From Isoetes taiwanensis (taxonomy: Eukaryota; Streptophyta; Lycopodiopsida; Isoetales; Isoetaceae), in the NCBI GenBank assembly GCA_021234155.1, contig JAJEKV010000024.1:12064913-12128912 (forward strand): DNA of 64,000 bases, given 5' to 3'. A model generated the notes under the pieces. It did not search any database, was not told the origin of the DNA, and was given only the letters and a program-made list of their open reading frames with translations. Below are positions 34,433 through 46,521 of this stretch, piece after piece; the stretch's first letter is position 1; every line of letters starts with the position of its first letter. The position numbers were made by a program, and so were the translations under genes.

Positions 34433-35231
34433 AAAACATTTCTGACGAAGTTTTTACTTGTAGATTAAAGTGGACAAGTTAGTCGATTTTGATGTATTAT
34501 GGTGCCTTAGCCCTTAGAAGTACTAACCCTGTTTATGGCTCAAAGATCCATGGTTCCAAATGTAAACTGTATTTTGCATTTATTGCATATCAAGGGCAGT
34601 TGATTATATTTCTGTTTTCACTTATTTTGGAAAGTTTCATGTGTCAACTATTTTGGTAAATAAGTGATGATAAATTTGAGCATAGCAGATGATAAAACTT
34701 TCCTTGCTGTTATGATGATATTGTTTTTATCTCTCTCCCAACAAGGAGAGAAGAAATTAGGGAAGTGTTGAAATGGTCCTTTCTAAATGCTGAATGAATG
34801 AAGCACATGCTTCATTTGTTTACTAAAACATATTCCAGAACGATCAATAAAACGTGAGCAATGAACGCTAACACACAGAATTTAACAGAAAAGTGCGCTG
34901 TTTGAGCCGTTTTTAAATCTTCAGAACATGCTCCATTCCTACCACAAAGAATAGTTCCATCCAGAAAGCTGGTCATGACGTTTTCCAATCATTTCGTTGA
35001 TAAATTGGAATGCTCACCTATATCCAACAAAAGTTAACATGATAGGTACCATAGAAGCCTATGGATGAAATTTGTTCCAGTGGTTTTTAATACCCAGTGC
35101 AATCTGATTTGAAAGCGTTCAGTATAGCTAGTCAGCAATTGCTTCAAACCAGGCCAGAAGTATGCTAAGTGAAAAGTATGCGTGTTTTACAACAATGACA
35201 AAGTACCAATGGAATTTCATTTCCTGCTCTT
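34433..35231. other. 3' intergenic region between convergent genes
   Basis: About 800 bp between the MBD stop and the stop of the minus-strand DUF616 gene, expected to hold both 3' UTRs. Possible poly(A) words are aataaa-like at about 34850 for MBD. Nothing coding was seen. Confidence 0.5.
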
Positions 35232-38200
35232 TTATTTGTTATCCACGCCATATGGTGTAAACAGGCCCAGGCCTGCATGTTTCTCAAACTTAAGACTATC
35301 ATTGTCCAACTCATCCAAAGATTTCACCCATTCAACCTTGGAAGAGTGCTCCCGCAAATGCTTATGTAAGTTAAATAATGAATTATACTCACAGTTGGGA
35401 AACATAAAAAATGGGAAGGACTCATTTAATCTGTAAACAACGTAGCCAAAGCTCAACTGGTCCCGTGGTGTAAACCGGTTGACCTCATTGAACCATAAAC
35501 AGCTGAACAAGTTCGTCAAAGGAGTATGTTCGCGTATGATAATGGCTCCTTCTGGAACATCTGAAATATTTGAAGAGATGATTACGAGATAATCGTTAAC
35601 TTTGTTAATAGAACTCCCACAATTTCAACGACATACCACTTGGCAAAGGAAGTTTCTTATCACTCCAGGGCAACATGCCCTCACGTTTATAAATCTCCAT
35701 GTGCTTGTCAATAAGGGGACGAGCATAACGTTTTCTACGTTTATTTGCATCTGCTTCTTCATAGATGCTGCGATGGTACTTGTGACGTGCTATTGCAAAC
35801 TTATGTCCTCCCCTCCATAAGTATCTGCATTTCAAACAAGCAAAATTTCAACAGTTGTTCTGATGGGGTTCCTTGATTAAATTCTGTATAAAACATAGAA
35901 CTAGTTACAGAAATTCGCAGGCTTTAACCTATTTTTTTTGCTCTCTTAATCTGCCTGTAAATAGGTACTGTTTGTCATGTAATTGACTCATCTAGTTATG
36001 CGCTCCTTCCACTTTATGTGCATATGAGTGTTAATAGTAGTATGAGACTATACCAAATAATGTAATTTTAGATGCAACTGCTAGCAAGGTCCCGGTTATG
36101 CATCTTACCATGACAGAACCAATTTTTATAGTTGCACTATTTTTTTTGAAAGGCCAGTTAGGACAAACTGGTACATAACATTTGTCAATAGATGCCTATT
36201 GACCCAATAGACTTTGGGTTTTTTGTGACTGATTCCTATCACTTCAAGGAGCACAGAACAAAATGAAATTAATCAGAAATTACAAGGTAACTTGCCTCTC
36301 TAAGATAAGGAGAGGATCTATGATGAGCTCCATTTTCCCATCAATCCAAATACTATATTCCGCATCAGGAAAGATCCTATGAGTTAAAAGTTTTGGAATC
36401 TTTCCATTACGTCGCGGTTCATCATATGGGAGTCTTTTGAGCAGAAGCAACCTCCAAATGCCTACCCATTTTCCTCCTTCCTTATCTGTGGTAATATTGC
36501 CCGAAGATTTAATACTGTCCAATGATCTTTGGTCGACCACCATGACAAAGCAAAATAGAGCTCTTGAAAGGTCGCTAATGTTGGATGGTTGATGAGGGAC
36601 ATCATAACCGTCGAAAATTCCAGATGCTACAACAAACTGACATTTCCGGACATATGCTTTGTCCAATGGGTCGATATCAGCGCCTGAATCGCCAACAAAG
36701 CCACAGTGCACCTAAACCACCAAAGTAAGAAATTTCAAATACTGAAATGCTAAGACATGGTATTACTATTCAAGATGAACATATCTATTCACTTGTACAA
36801 TTTATGGAGGGATCAACCTTCATATCTTGCCTGATCTGAAAGCTTTCATTTCTTTCCCTCCAGGTTTGGTATCCACCAAATAGAGGAACTGCCTCCGGAT
36901 TTGATTCTGCATGATGATCTTTTCTGATATATTCCAAGCTGAAAGGAAAACTTCCATTGTGTCTTCTGTGAGGTATTTGCACAGTATATGGATTATCTGC
37001 CACTGGAATGGGGCATCCTGAGATAGAAACCAATTTGAAATTGAACTTAATACAGTACCGAGCATTGGCAAATATAACTTATTAAATTACACTATGGTGA
37101 TAAGTTAACTAGATGCATTATGGCGATACAATGGAAAGGAACACAGTCTTAATAACAGGGCCATGCTAGAAACACCTTGACTTCATGTTTTAGGTTCGTT
37201 TAACGTCCTATCAGCACTGTTACCCCATTCTAGTATGTTTCAAACAGAAAACCTCAATGGCTGGCTGCACTAGTAGCAGTTAGAATGATTTCAGGACCCA
37301 GTGCACAATTTAAGCATTATAACACAGACCAGCATTAAGTGCTATATGCAGATCAGTATAGGGAAGGCATCATGCTATTCATCTGTTGTTCATCTCCCTG
37401 AGTATGTTGCTGCGGTGCTATTTGCTTCATATAATTGTCTAAATGCTGGGCCTTTGCATCCACAACTCCCATGAAATTGTGATAATAAGCCTATTAAAGA
37501 ATGGAGACTTATGCAGGCTTTCGATGTGTTTGCACTATGTAGAGTGTGAGACAAGTCTTTAGGAAGTTTTGGAGATAAGCATCATAAAGATGTTCCGGGG
37601 TGTGTGTGAGCACAGAGCAACTCCCAAAAAGAGCACCAACAATTTAGCTATGCAAGGAAAGTTAGACTTCATGATGTATGCTTGACCTGTTTAATGATGG
37701 GAACCTTATGCTCTGAATTGCATTTCCCGGCATATTGCAACAGCAAGATCACACTAGAGTGATGATGGTCAATGTTACAGTGCAGCCAAACCTGGTGGTA
37801 ATCAACCTTTCCTGCATGCTCAAAATGTTCAAAGATGATCCAAATACCTTGCTTTCATTGAGTCACTGCGGCAACTTTGTACATGACTTATGTCCACGAA
37901 CTAACATTGCAATGCTTGATGATGGTTTTTTGTACATTATCATATCTTTTGAGGCTTCTGGTCTATCAGGATTATTATTATTGACATATAAAAGTACAAA
38001 CTATTGCTCCCAAATAACTAGATCGACACAACAACTATATTCAAATAAACAAAATGAGGAGAACAGATGCTTACGATGACTTGGTTTGGGAATAAGTCCC
38101 CAGTTGTCTAAAATAGTAAATATGCGACTCTTTTTCCTGCAGCGACCTTCAAAAGAAAAGACAATTCAACAAATATCAGAAAATTCTGAAGCAACTGTAA

Positions 38201-39122
38201 TCCAGCTAGTTTATAATCAAAATCTCCAGGAGGATAAGAAATGTGGATTATCAAAATTAGTTCAGAGCAACAATATTTTCCTTTATTGAAGATGTCGCAT
38301 GAGGATCTGGATCATGAGGAGTTTACCAATACTGTGTACTCTATTAAATGTCTTTATATACAAATCATTAATAATGCGCAAGGTTCAACAAAACAAGATT
38401 AAGTCTCCATATTCCCAATTCAATAATTGCACCTGCCTCCATTGAGGTCCTGCAAACTAAGTGCTGGTATGCCCTTTATAAAATTATCAAAATTGGTACA
38501 ATTTACAGGCCACACAGGTTACTGACTACGTAACATTGATCCAGTTTCTGGAGGATGTCAGAACCAAGTTCTGAGAAACAACTTCCTCACCAAGCAAATG
38601 CATCTTTGGGATCTCACATCTTATAGGAGTGTCTAAGAACCTGTACCTTTGCTACATACAACCGGGTTTGAAAAATGTAGCATGTTTAAGAACAATGCGG
38701 TTGCTATGAAGCGATTGAATGGAGAAAGTGCAACCTATGCAGCTGATCTAACAATTCTAAAACCAAAAGAAGGAAGACGTAAATTACCCTACATCGGATT
38801 AACACCGATGGAGAAATTCAAGATCGTAACATGGGTAAAGTCTACAGCCTCGTCAAATGATATTATTAGCAAAGTGTTTGAAAATGGTCTTACCGATGTC
38901 GGTAGAAGGTACAGCCACGGAGCCACAGGACCAAATCAACATCATACACACCACCAGCAAGAGAAGAACCCATGTAAAACCTCCAGCAAATAGCAGCTTC
39001 AATGGTTTACCATTGCCAAGCTGAATGCGCAATCTACTTCTCATTCGTCTAAGATTAGCATATTTCTTAGAATGTTCTCTCCAATGCGAAAAACCAGCCC
39101 ATGATGGCATGTGCTCTGCCAT
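35232..39122 (-). CDS. DUF616 (TOD1/MUCI70-like) glycosyltransferase-type membrane protein
   Basis: Six coding exons on the minus strand: 39122-38894, 38146-38075, 37017-36818, 36711-36296, 35824-35637 and 35560-35232, total 1434 nt, 477 aa. Every junction keeps frame. Introns 1, 2, 3 and 5 are GT-AG; intron 4 is GC-AG (AG|GCAAGT). The protein is type II: a basic N-terminus, one membrane segment at about residues 43-66 (LLFAGGFTWVLLLLVVCMML), then the DUF616 domain with HCGFVGDSGADID, DAEYSIWIDGKMELI, YLWRGGHKFAIARHKYHRS, YEEADANKRRKRYARPLID and DVPEGAIIIREH. It ends with NLFSCLWFNEVNRFTPRDQL. Arabidopsis members act in the Golgi or endomembranes in wall-polysaccharide or ceramide-related processes; the substrate here is not predictable. 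A short uORF precedes the start. Confidence 0.92.
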
Positions 39123-39126
39123 CGGC

Positions 39127-39183
39127 TCATAAGTCTGGTGATGAGAGACCAGATATGCGGTGCAGGAGCAGATCCGACGCCAT
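39127..39183 (-). promoter_or_regulatory. Upstream ORF of the DUF616 gene
   Basis: An ATG at 39183 opens an 18-codon frame (MASDLLLHRISGLSSPDL) ending in TGA at 39127, four bases before the main ATG. If the mRNA starts upstream of 39183, ribosomes would meet this frame first, which often lowers translation of the main frame. The transcript start is not known. Confidence 0.4.
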
Positions 39184-39189
39184 AGCTTT

Positions 39190-39857
39190 TTCTCAAATTA
39201 ATTTTCTAGGCTGTAAATTCAGATTTTGCTTACACTACAATGAAGCTATTCGACAAAGCGAATATTCTCATTGATAGAAAAACATTCCCATTTCATAATT
39301 TAATTTGAGATACAAGAGACAGGAGATTGCAAAGACATCTTCATACAATGTTTATGTAGTCATAGTGTTTGCACAATCACTGTTGTATTGGTGGAGTTCA
39401 GGCAGTGGTGTGGTTCGACATAGGGTTTGTGGGCAGTATTGTATTTGCAATCATACAAATACATAATTTGAGGTGCTTAGTGTGATTTTTGGAGCTGCTT
39501 ATAGACATGAGTTTTCTGTAGTCATCAGCAGTTAAGGCACGTTTGGAGCGGCATGTTCTTCATCGGGCTAGAAGTGGAAGGTGCTTGGCCGAAAGTAGAA
39601 GGTGATGTGTTGTGGAAACACTTGTAGAGGCACGCCGACAGATGTGGGCAAGGTGTTGTTGTTGTGGTTGTGGTGTGCAGGCGACATGGAGCGCAGAGGT
39701 AAGGGTTTTGATTTTCCAGGTCTGCTGCCTGCCATAGTTAGTTCTGAGGGGGTGCCATTGTGCTATTGAGCTTCCTGCAGCCTTGAGTTTTGCTGTTGGC
39801 TTTTTGTGTTGGTCTGTTGCTTTATTTCTTCTGTTCTGTTCTTCCTCTTTGTAGAAA
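39190..39857. other. Upstream region; possible LINE 5' part
   Basis: No gene. The GT-rich stretch 39580-39850 has no similarity to other parts of the window that I can see. It may be the 5' end of the LINE fragment that follows, or the DUF616 promoter side. Confidence 0.3.
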
Positions 39858-41222
39858 ATGCTTCTCAGAAGAGAAGCCCGGTTGAAAGTTCGTGTGCACA
39901 AGATGGTGGTGCAACGTAACCTTGTTGATAGTTTAGTGTGCCAGGCATGCAAGACAATTGGAGGTGTGGAATGGAGGCATTCGCTAGATGAGAAGGGGCA
40001 CATTTGGAGGCTTCTCATGGGTAAGGATGATTCTCCTGGATTACGACTTATTGCACAGTCTCTTACCCATTGTATTCCTTTAGGTAAAATCACACTTAAA
40101 TCTGTTCTTCCATGGAGTCTATTTTATGAGTTGCAGCCTTATCATAATGCTTCTCCATTTCTAAAGGGATTATTAGATTCCTAGCACACAAAAACATTAT
40201 TTTACATCAGTCTAATCGCTTATGCTCAGTTGAATGCACCTTGTTGGGGATCCCTCTGACAGACAATGCACCAGTTTGTGTTACAATGCACCCGTTAACT
40301 CAACGACATTGGAAAATGGCAGGAATCTTAACAATCGCAGCATGGTATTACTCAGGCAACTGCTGTCATGGGAAGCATTCCAGCTAAAGTTTTTGATGGG
40401 GCGATGGGATAGAGCTCTATGACAAAAAGTTGTTGACTATCTACAACCTCTTCTGGCACACCAAGAAGATATGTTGATATGGGTTTGTCATGAGGAGGTT
40501 AAGAGTGCAAACTTGTGAACTCTATGTATAAGCTATTGCTTGATACTGATATTCTTCCACCTTCTAATAAGTGGCCCCTTCAACTCCTTCCTCTTCAATG
40601 GCAGCAGACGTGGTCTTGGGCATGGGACAAGCTACTTTATCCTAAAGTGGCAGTTCTTTGGTGGCAGATTCTTCATCGATGTTTTCGGGTTAACATGCTT
40701 GTCTATAAGTTTAACCCTGGAATATCAGATCAGTGTCCAGTATGCAAGCGTGAATCTGAGACCATTGAACACTGCTTTTTTATGTGTGATCACCTCAGAC
40801 AAGTATGAGATTGGTTGTTCTCTCTTTTTGAAGCTTCCTTAATAAATCAACAAGTTCTCTTGGCAATTTACCCAAGTACTTGAATGGAGTTACAAAGCCA
40901 GGCTTTTCATCTTGCAGCAGGGTGGTTGCTTTGGACTATTTGGAAAAGACAAAGACTGGTAATCTTTAAAGGTTTGGATGTGGCAGATAACCATATTCTC
41001 CAAGAAGCTCAAGGTCACATTGCTAAGTCGTACCAAAGTTCTTCACTTGCTTCTCGTAAGGGGCGATTGATCTTTGAGGAGTATTTGTGTATGCTCTTAT
41101 GCTTAAGCAGGTTGCTCCATTCGGTGAGTCTATGCTTATCTGCTGAGATTTTATTCCTGTCTTTGTACTTATACTTGTATTTGATTCTTTGATTAAATGA
41201 AGTCTGACGTCCATCAACAAAA
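39858..41222 (+). mobile_element. LINE fragment (ORF2 C-terminal half)
   Basis: The frame 39858-40184 contains IWRLLMGKDDSPGLRL and LPWSLFYELQPYHNASPFL, nearly the same as the LINE at 47750-47940. The zf-RVT follows at 40515-40842 (KVAVLWWQILHRCFRVN, QCPVCKRESETIEHCFFMC). Frames shift several times. It ends at about 41222 in a short A run after gattaaatgaagtctgacg, probably the LINE 3' end. Most of the RT is absent, so it is an internally deleted or truncated copy. Confidence 0.8.
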
Positions 41223-41229
41223 AAGTAAT

Positions 41230-43103
41230 AATAATACAAGAATAGGACATGCTCCTACCATGCAAGTTCAGGCTTGCGTAAGTTCAAACTGACTGGATTG
41301 AGGTCAATGCATGGCTAGAGGCAAGAGTTGCAACTTGGGCTATAAAGATGTTATTTTAATATTTTACCATGCCTGGCAAAATGGTCAACTGCGTATTTTG
41401 CAGCAAAGCATGGCAAGATTAAGAGTGGTGACCTAGGCTTCTTGCAAAGCTACTAGTTTAGAACTTCTGAACTTGTCAACCATCCCTAAAAAGGCAAGGG
41501 AGCACTTGCTTAACTATACCCAAGTGTACTACTTTGAGAACTTTCTATTTGAGGGGCCTATGACTGGACTTGAAGTGAGGTGTTTAATCTTGCTAGTTGA
41601 TCATCATCTGGCAAAATTTATTATTTTATAAACTTTCTCTAGGCATAAGCATGCTACACCTTACTACAAAAAGTATTATTTAGGGAGCATAATACTACCT
41701 AAAAAAGTTACCTAACACTGGGTAGTGGGTACTTGTATAATGTCTATCTATCATTAATTATTAAAACATTACTTTTATTTTAGGCTTTTGAATTCGTTTT
41801 AATGGAAAGAACAAGGATACAATCCATTCTAGAACTATTTAGTGTAGGTAATTTGGCAAGTTCCAAAAGTGGTAGGGTGTAGCATGCTTGTGCCCCTCTT
41901 TTAGGATTCAAGAGTTTATCGTCATAGCTGACCAGTCAACAACCATGGGTTAACTCCCTTAGCATTCTAGAATATCCAGTAAAGTGCAGTTTTAGAGATG
42001 ATAAAAAACATTCAATCCAATTCAATTCACTTTTAGAATACCAGTAAAGTATAATCTTAGAGACTTTTTTAGATCTTAAGTGTCTATTCATGATAGTTGA
42101 CCAGTCAAAAACTTCAAAATAGCCTACAATATCTCGCAAAAGATATTGTTTTCAAAAACTTTCTATATAAGGGCTGAGGTGCTTATTCTTGCTAGTTGAT
42201 CTGTCACATTGGTCAATTTCTCATTCTAGGACATTTGGCAAAACTTGCTCTTTTTAGAAACTTTCTATTTTCGCTTGAGTTGCTTATAATCGTTTATCTT
42301 CTATACTCGTCTGATATGGACCTTTGGTCTAGAGAATCTATTGCAAGATATTTTATATCCTGCAAGCATAACAGTCCGTCCAAAAATAAGGTGGGCCAAA
42401 CACCCATTTCCACATCAGCATATGATTTGGTGACCATGGTATGAGAGTCAATGATAAGTCAATCAAGCAAGATATGATCCAACTTCGTATTATTATCAAA
42501 CAAAACTGGTGCTTTTTACATGAAAGACAATATGCTTTCATGAACTGCCTTGATTCACTTAACATAAAGTCATGGTTCAGGTTTCAACACAGCTAAAGCC
42601 CATAGTCAATGAGCATTACAATTTACAACAGTGCAAGAACAAAGCACTTTAATAAAGTGTCCCTACAAATCGTCACAAACTTTGCTGAAGCAGTGTTTCA
42701 TGTATATGAAGAGGATATATTGAAATGAAGAAAGCAATGAAGAGCTTTGGTAGGGGTGCTTTTCATGTATATGAACAGCAAAACAGCAAGTAGAATCACA
42801 AGCTTCTCTCGCCTTCATAGGCAGAAATCTTGTTGCACTTCCTTTGCATATATGAACGGGTGAGAAACAAATGGAAAAACAAACAATCAAGTTATTGTAA
42901 CTTTAACTTGCAAAAATGTCCTTGAATCTGCCATCCATGGACATGGAAAAAGGAAAACACAATTACATAATAACAAGGCGCAGCCTGCAATGAACACAAA
43001 AAAAAAAAAAAAAAAAAAAAGCAAGTTGAGCTATTAGTTACTTTCACCACAACACATATAAGGCTTCTAAAAATGCAAAAGAAGAAGGAATGATAGGTAA
43101 ACT
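41230..43103. other. No gene seen; one long A tract
   Basis: AT-rich, no supported frame. A run of about 24 A lies at 42997-43020. It could be the tail of a retroposed sequence on its left, but I recognise no body or target duplication. Confidence 0.4.
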
Positions 43104-43984
43104 ATGAAGAGGGCGATTCATCTTTTACCTGGTGTAATGGCGGGATTGGGGTTGGTAGAGCATATGCCCGTCATGATAGAGGGTATTTTAATGCTTATGC
43201 GGCTCATGATCTCTCGAATTTCCATAGGCATAACCTTTTGGATGGTTCTATCTCTGATCACCATCCCCAACTTTTCTCCTCCAATGTGGCTAATTGTCGT
43301 AGACCAACCAGAACTTATTTCAAGTTTAATGTCACGTTCTTAGAGAATGTGGACTTCCAAACTCGCTGTCAGCATGCTTGGTCCCAAGCATTTTCCTCTA
43401 GAAGAGGCATGGCTGGTTTAGTTGCGGCTCTTTCTGCTGTTAAGTCTCTCGCTAAGGAATGGGGCAGAGTTCGAGCATTAGAGACAAGAGAGCAACTTTC
43501 TGCATTGTATGATGAACTTGCAACTTGTCGTTCTCATGTTCCCTCTGATGGGGCCAGAGAAAAGATAGTCCTTTCACAAATTAAACTGCTGGAAAATAAG
43601 CAGGTTCGGCATGCTCGAGTGAAGACTGGTTTGCAATGGTTCAAAAATAGGAATAGGTGTACTCGCTTTTCCTTTGTAGCATCCAAAAGGAGAAGGCAGG
43701 CAACATCTGTCCACTGCCTCCAGCTTCCTGATGGCTCTCTCATTTCTCATCCAGTGCAACTCAAGCAATATCTTTTTGATCATTTATCTTCCTTCTTTGC
43801 TCAGCACCCCATGCCATTCCAGGAGGATATGCAGACTGCTGTGTTGTCTAAGGTACATCCAATTATTTCCGTTGAGAAAAGGAGATTACTTGAATCGAAT
43901 ATCACAAGAGAAGACTTGAAGGAGGCTGTGTTTCATTTGAAGCATGATAAGTATCCTGGTCTTGACGGCTTCTCTACGGGCATT

Positions 43985-46521
43985 GAGAGCTGTCAGATGG
44001 GCATATTTGCCCTTTATTCCTTGATCTGGTTTGTACATAGCGATCCTCGTTTGTGGGGTATGCATGTACAAGTTTTTGTATACTATGTATTGAGATTTGT
44101 AAAATACTATAAGGTTTGAGAGAATGTACTTAATGGTGTTAATTTTGTACATGTATTGTAAATATTTTTTTGGGGCTCTCGCTGCCCTACGTAACCCCCC
44201 GTGTGAATATGCACCCAAACCAAAGGGGGTTTAAGGGGGATTTTATTTTAAATGTGTAAATGCAATGGTTTGTGTTAATAATGTTGATGGGGGTTGATGG
44301 TAGTTGTGTGTTGATTGTTATATTAAAAAAAAATTTGTGCCCTTCGGGCCCTAACTAAAGCAAACATAGGTAAACTTTTTGGGCCTAAATATTAATTACT
44401 AAAAAGCAAAATAATATCAAGACGAACAAATTATTTCCATTGCAAACAACTATGAGTACATTTTGTAATCTCAATTCCCTGCATTGCATACCAAGAGCCA
44501 CCCAAATATACGAAACCCATTGGTTACCGTTTATAAGTGAATGCAGACATACCAAAAACCAGAATAAAAACTGCAAAGGTACTGCAAATGCAAAGCTTGA
44601 CCCCAAAGAGACAAACACCAAGAAAGAAGCATTGCTTGATTCGATAGTGTGATTACTACAGTTATATGGTGTCCCAACAAGATTGGACTAAAAACAAATA
44701 TGACAATTGCAGACAAGCAGCATATCTGAGTTTCAGCAATAAAATGAGGCCAACAAGATTAGGTTATGGATAGGCAAATACCTGAAAATAAACATAAGCA
44801 ACGTAAAAAAGTATCAAAAGAGGCAGGATTGCCCAAAGTGACAATGTATTCACAATGCCAATAAGCACAAATGTTGACAGAAGTTGGAAAAACATATTCA
44901 AAAACATGTTTGCCCACATCGCAACACTTCGATCAATATCGCCTGTGTTTTGCAAATCGATTTATTATACGACCAATCGGATTCGAATGGAAAAAGAGCA
45001 TTGGAGCTCTTAATATTGATGTAAGCATACTGATACGAGGGCGTTGTGCAGCCATCAGGCTTGACAAGACAAGCCAAAAGGAATTGGATAATGTCACTGT
45101 TACCTGCATATTGTTGTCCGCTAATGTAAAATTATGTAAGAAGAATGGAAACTTATCTAGAACTACAAACGTACCTGGGCAGTGGGCAAGCAATATTGCC
45201 GCATATATTCCAATATATTCCATTGTAAAAGCCTGGACCATGAGTTTTAGGAACAGAGGTATCCGACCAGTAACTAAGCCAGTTACTACTGCTTAGCCTA
45301 AATGTTTCAGTCAGAAAATAACATATAAACAAATAAAACACAACCCATAAGCCTCCCAGTGCCTTTGTATATCTGCAATTAGAAGCAACCTTGATGAAAA
45401 CAATTCCTGCTATTCTGTAGGCCCCAAAACAAATAATGACAGAGATGAAGCTATATGAACTGCTTGTGAATCTCAGCATCAAGCTGCAGCCAGCATTTTC
45501 ATTGAACAAGTAACACCATGTATGCAAAAGAATCGCATGTAGGAAAAGTATAAAAGCCGTCAATTTACATATAATGAACTGTCATAATCAAATACTTCTG
45601 TAAGCACCTCCACTTTCCAAAACCTGGGTTTTTGCCCCGACACTATGCTAGCTTTATAATCCTTTCTAAGTCAATACACCTTTCCTTGAAATTTACAAGC
45701 CCATTAGGGCAAGGCAATGTACAGAACATCTAAAATACAGCTTCTAAAACTTCTTTCTTGAGCGGGATGAGAAGCTATAGATCCTTGATGAATCTCTTGG
45801 CAACATTTACCTTTTTTTCCAATGAATCGACATAGCTAGCTGCATAGAGTTTTATAACAAATTGGTCACCTCGGCAGCTTGATCTGTGCATCTGTTTGCT
45901 AAGCAGAATATTAAAATGTAGTATAACATGGAGAGCAAAGTATTTGCCCTAATCCCAAAAAACCACACGATCCAGAAACCATATGCTCCCAGCATATGTC
46001 TTCAAAACATGTTCTGCCATAGCGACCTCAGTTTGGATCTTGCAAAGAAAATAAGCTGGAGGAATCGAACCTCCATTTAGCACCATCGTTACTGTGAAGA
46101 CAAGATGTGGCCCCGAAAGCCTTGCCTGGAAGCCAGAACACTGAACTCCTACTTCAAAACTGGAAGCTGGCTTCATATGTATTACAACTACGGTTGCCAC
46201 AGAGTCTAGAAATGAACAGATCCAGAAATGAACAGATCCAGAGGCTTGATTAGAGGATATAAAGGAAATGGATGCAAGTGGTCTACGAGACAAATGAAGA
46301 AATCAAGAATCGATGTTTCAAGTTGAACCCTAAAAAAACCCTAAAAATAATGGGAGGATATCCACCACAGGATTTGCCCCCTTTTCTAAAATCAACGGCT
46401 AACAAAAGGGTGCACTCTAGAAATACTATTTAGTACACCTCGATGAATACGGCCACCAAATCATATGAAAACCTTAGAGAAAACAGTACAAAAACAGAAA
46501 AAAAACCCCCTGTTATAATGC
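43985..46521 (+). mobile_element. Element carrying an ABCC gene fragment, inserted in a LINE
   Basis: It interrupts LINE coding sequence; borders are good to about 10 bp. Its left 370 bp (43985-44354) match 56881-57262 in inverted orientation, including a gtaaccccccgtgtgaatat block and a closing cccttcgggccct hairpin. Its right 110 bp (about 46410-46521, ending aaccccctgttataatgcta) match 59310-59440. Between these shared ends is different cargo from the second copy: here a minus-strand ABCC transporter piece plus unidentified sequence. The class (Pack-MULE, Helitron or other) is unclear, as no firm inverted termini or target duplication could be read. Confidence 0.55.
44764..45563 (-). pseudogene. 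ABCC (MRP-type) transporter gene fragment with retained introns
   Basis: It encodes part of the second membrane domain of a plant ABCC vacuolar pump. On the minus strand are [16 protein letters not shown] and [14 protein letters not shown]; then a GT-AG intron at 45174-45104 (71 bp); then [35 protein letters not shown] and IINRFAK; then, after a 1-2 base deletion, [35 protein letters not shown] and YFQ. A second splice donor (CAG|GTATTT) follows near 44774. The introns show capture at DNA level, not by reverse transcription. It lies in the element at 43985-46521, with no nucleotide-binding domain. It resembles the ABCC1/2 subgroup; it is dead. Confidence 0.85.

Noticed and set aside
39560-40093. 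177-codon minus-strand frame
   Set aside because: Opposite LINE sequence, biased composition, no domain or splice-supported structure.
42997-43020. Poly(A) tract taken as the tail of a retroposed gene
   Set aside because: No gene body, LINE 3' end or target duplication was found to its left.
46058-46074. tRNA T-arm-like word ggaggaatcgaacctcc
   Set aside because: It forms a perfect T-stem and loop on the minus strand, but no matching acceptor, D or anticodon arm is found around it.
43985-46521. Intact ABCC transporter gene
   Set aside because: Only part of one membrane domain is present, with a frameshift and no nucleotide-binding domains.
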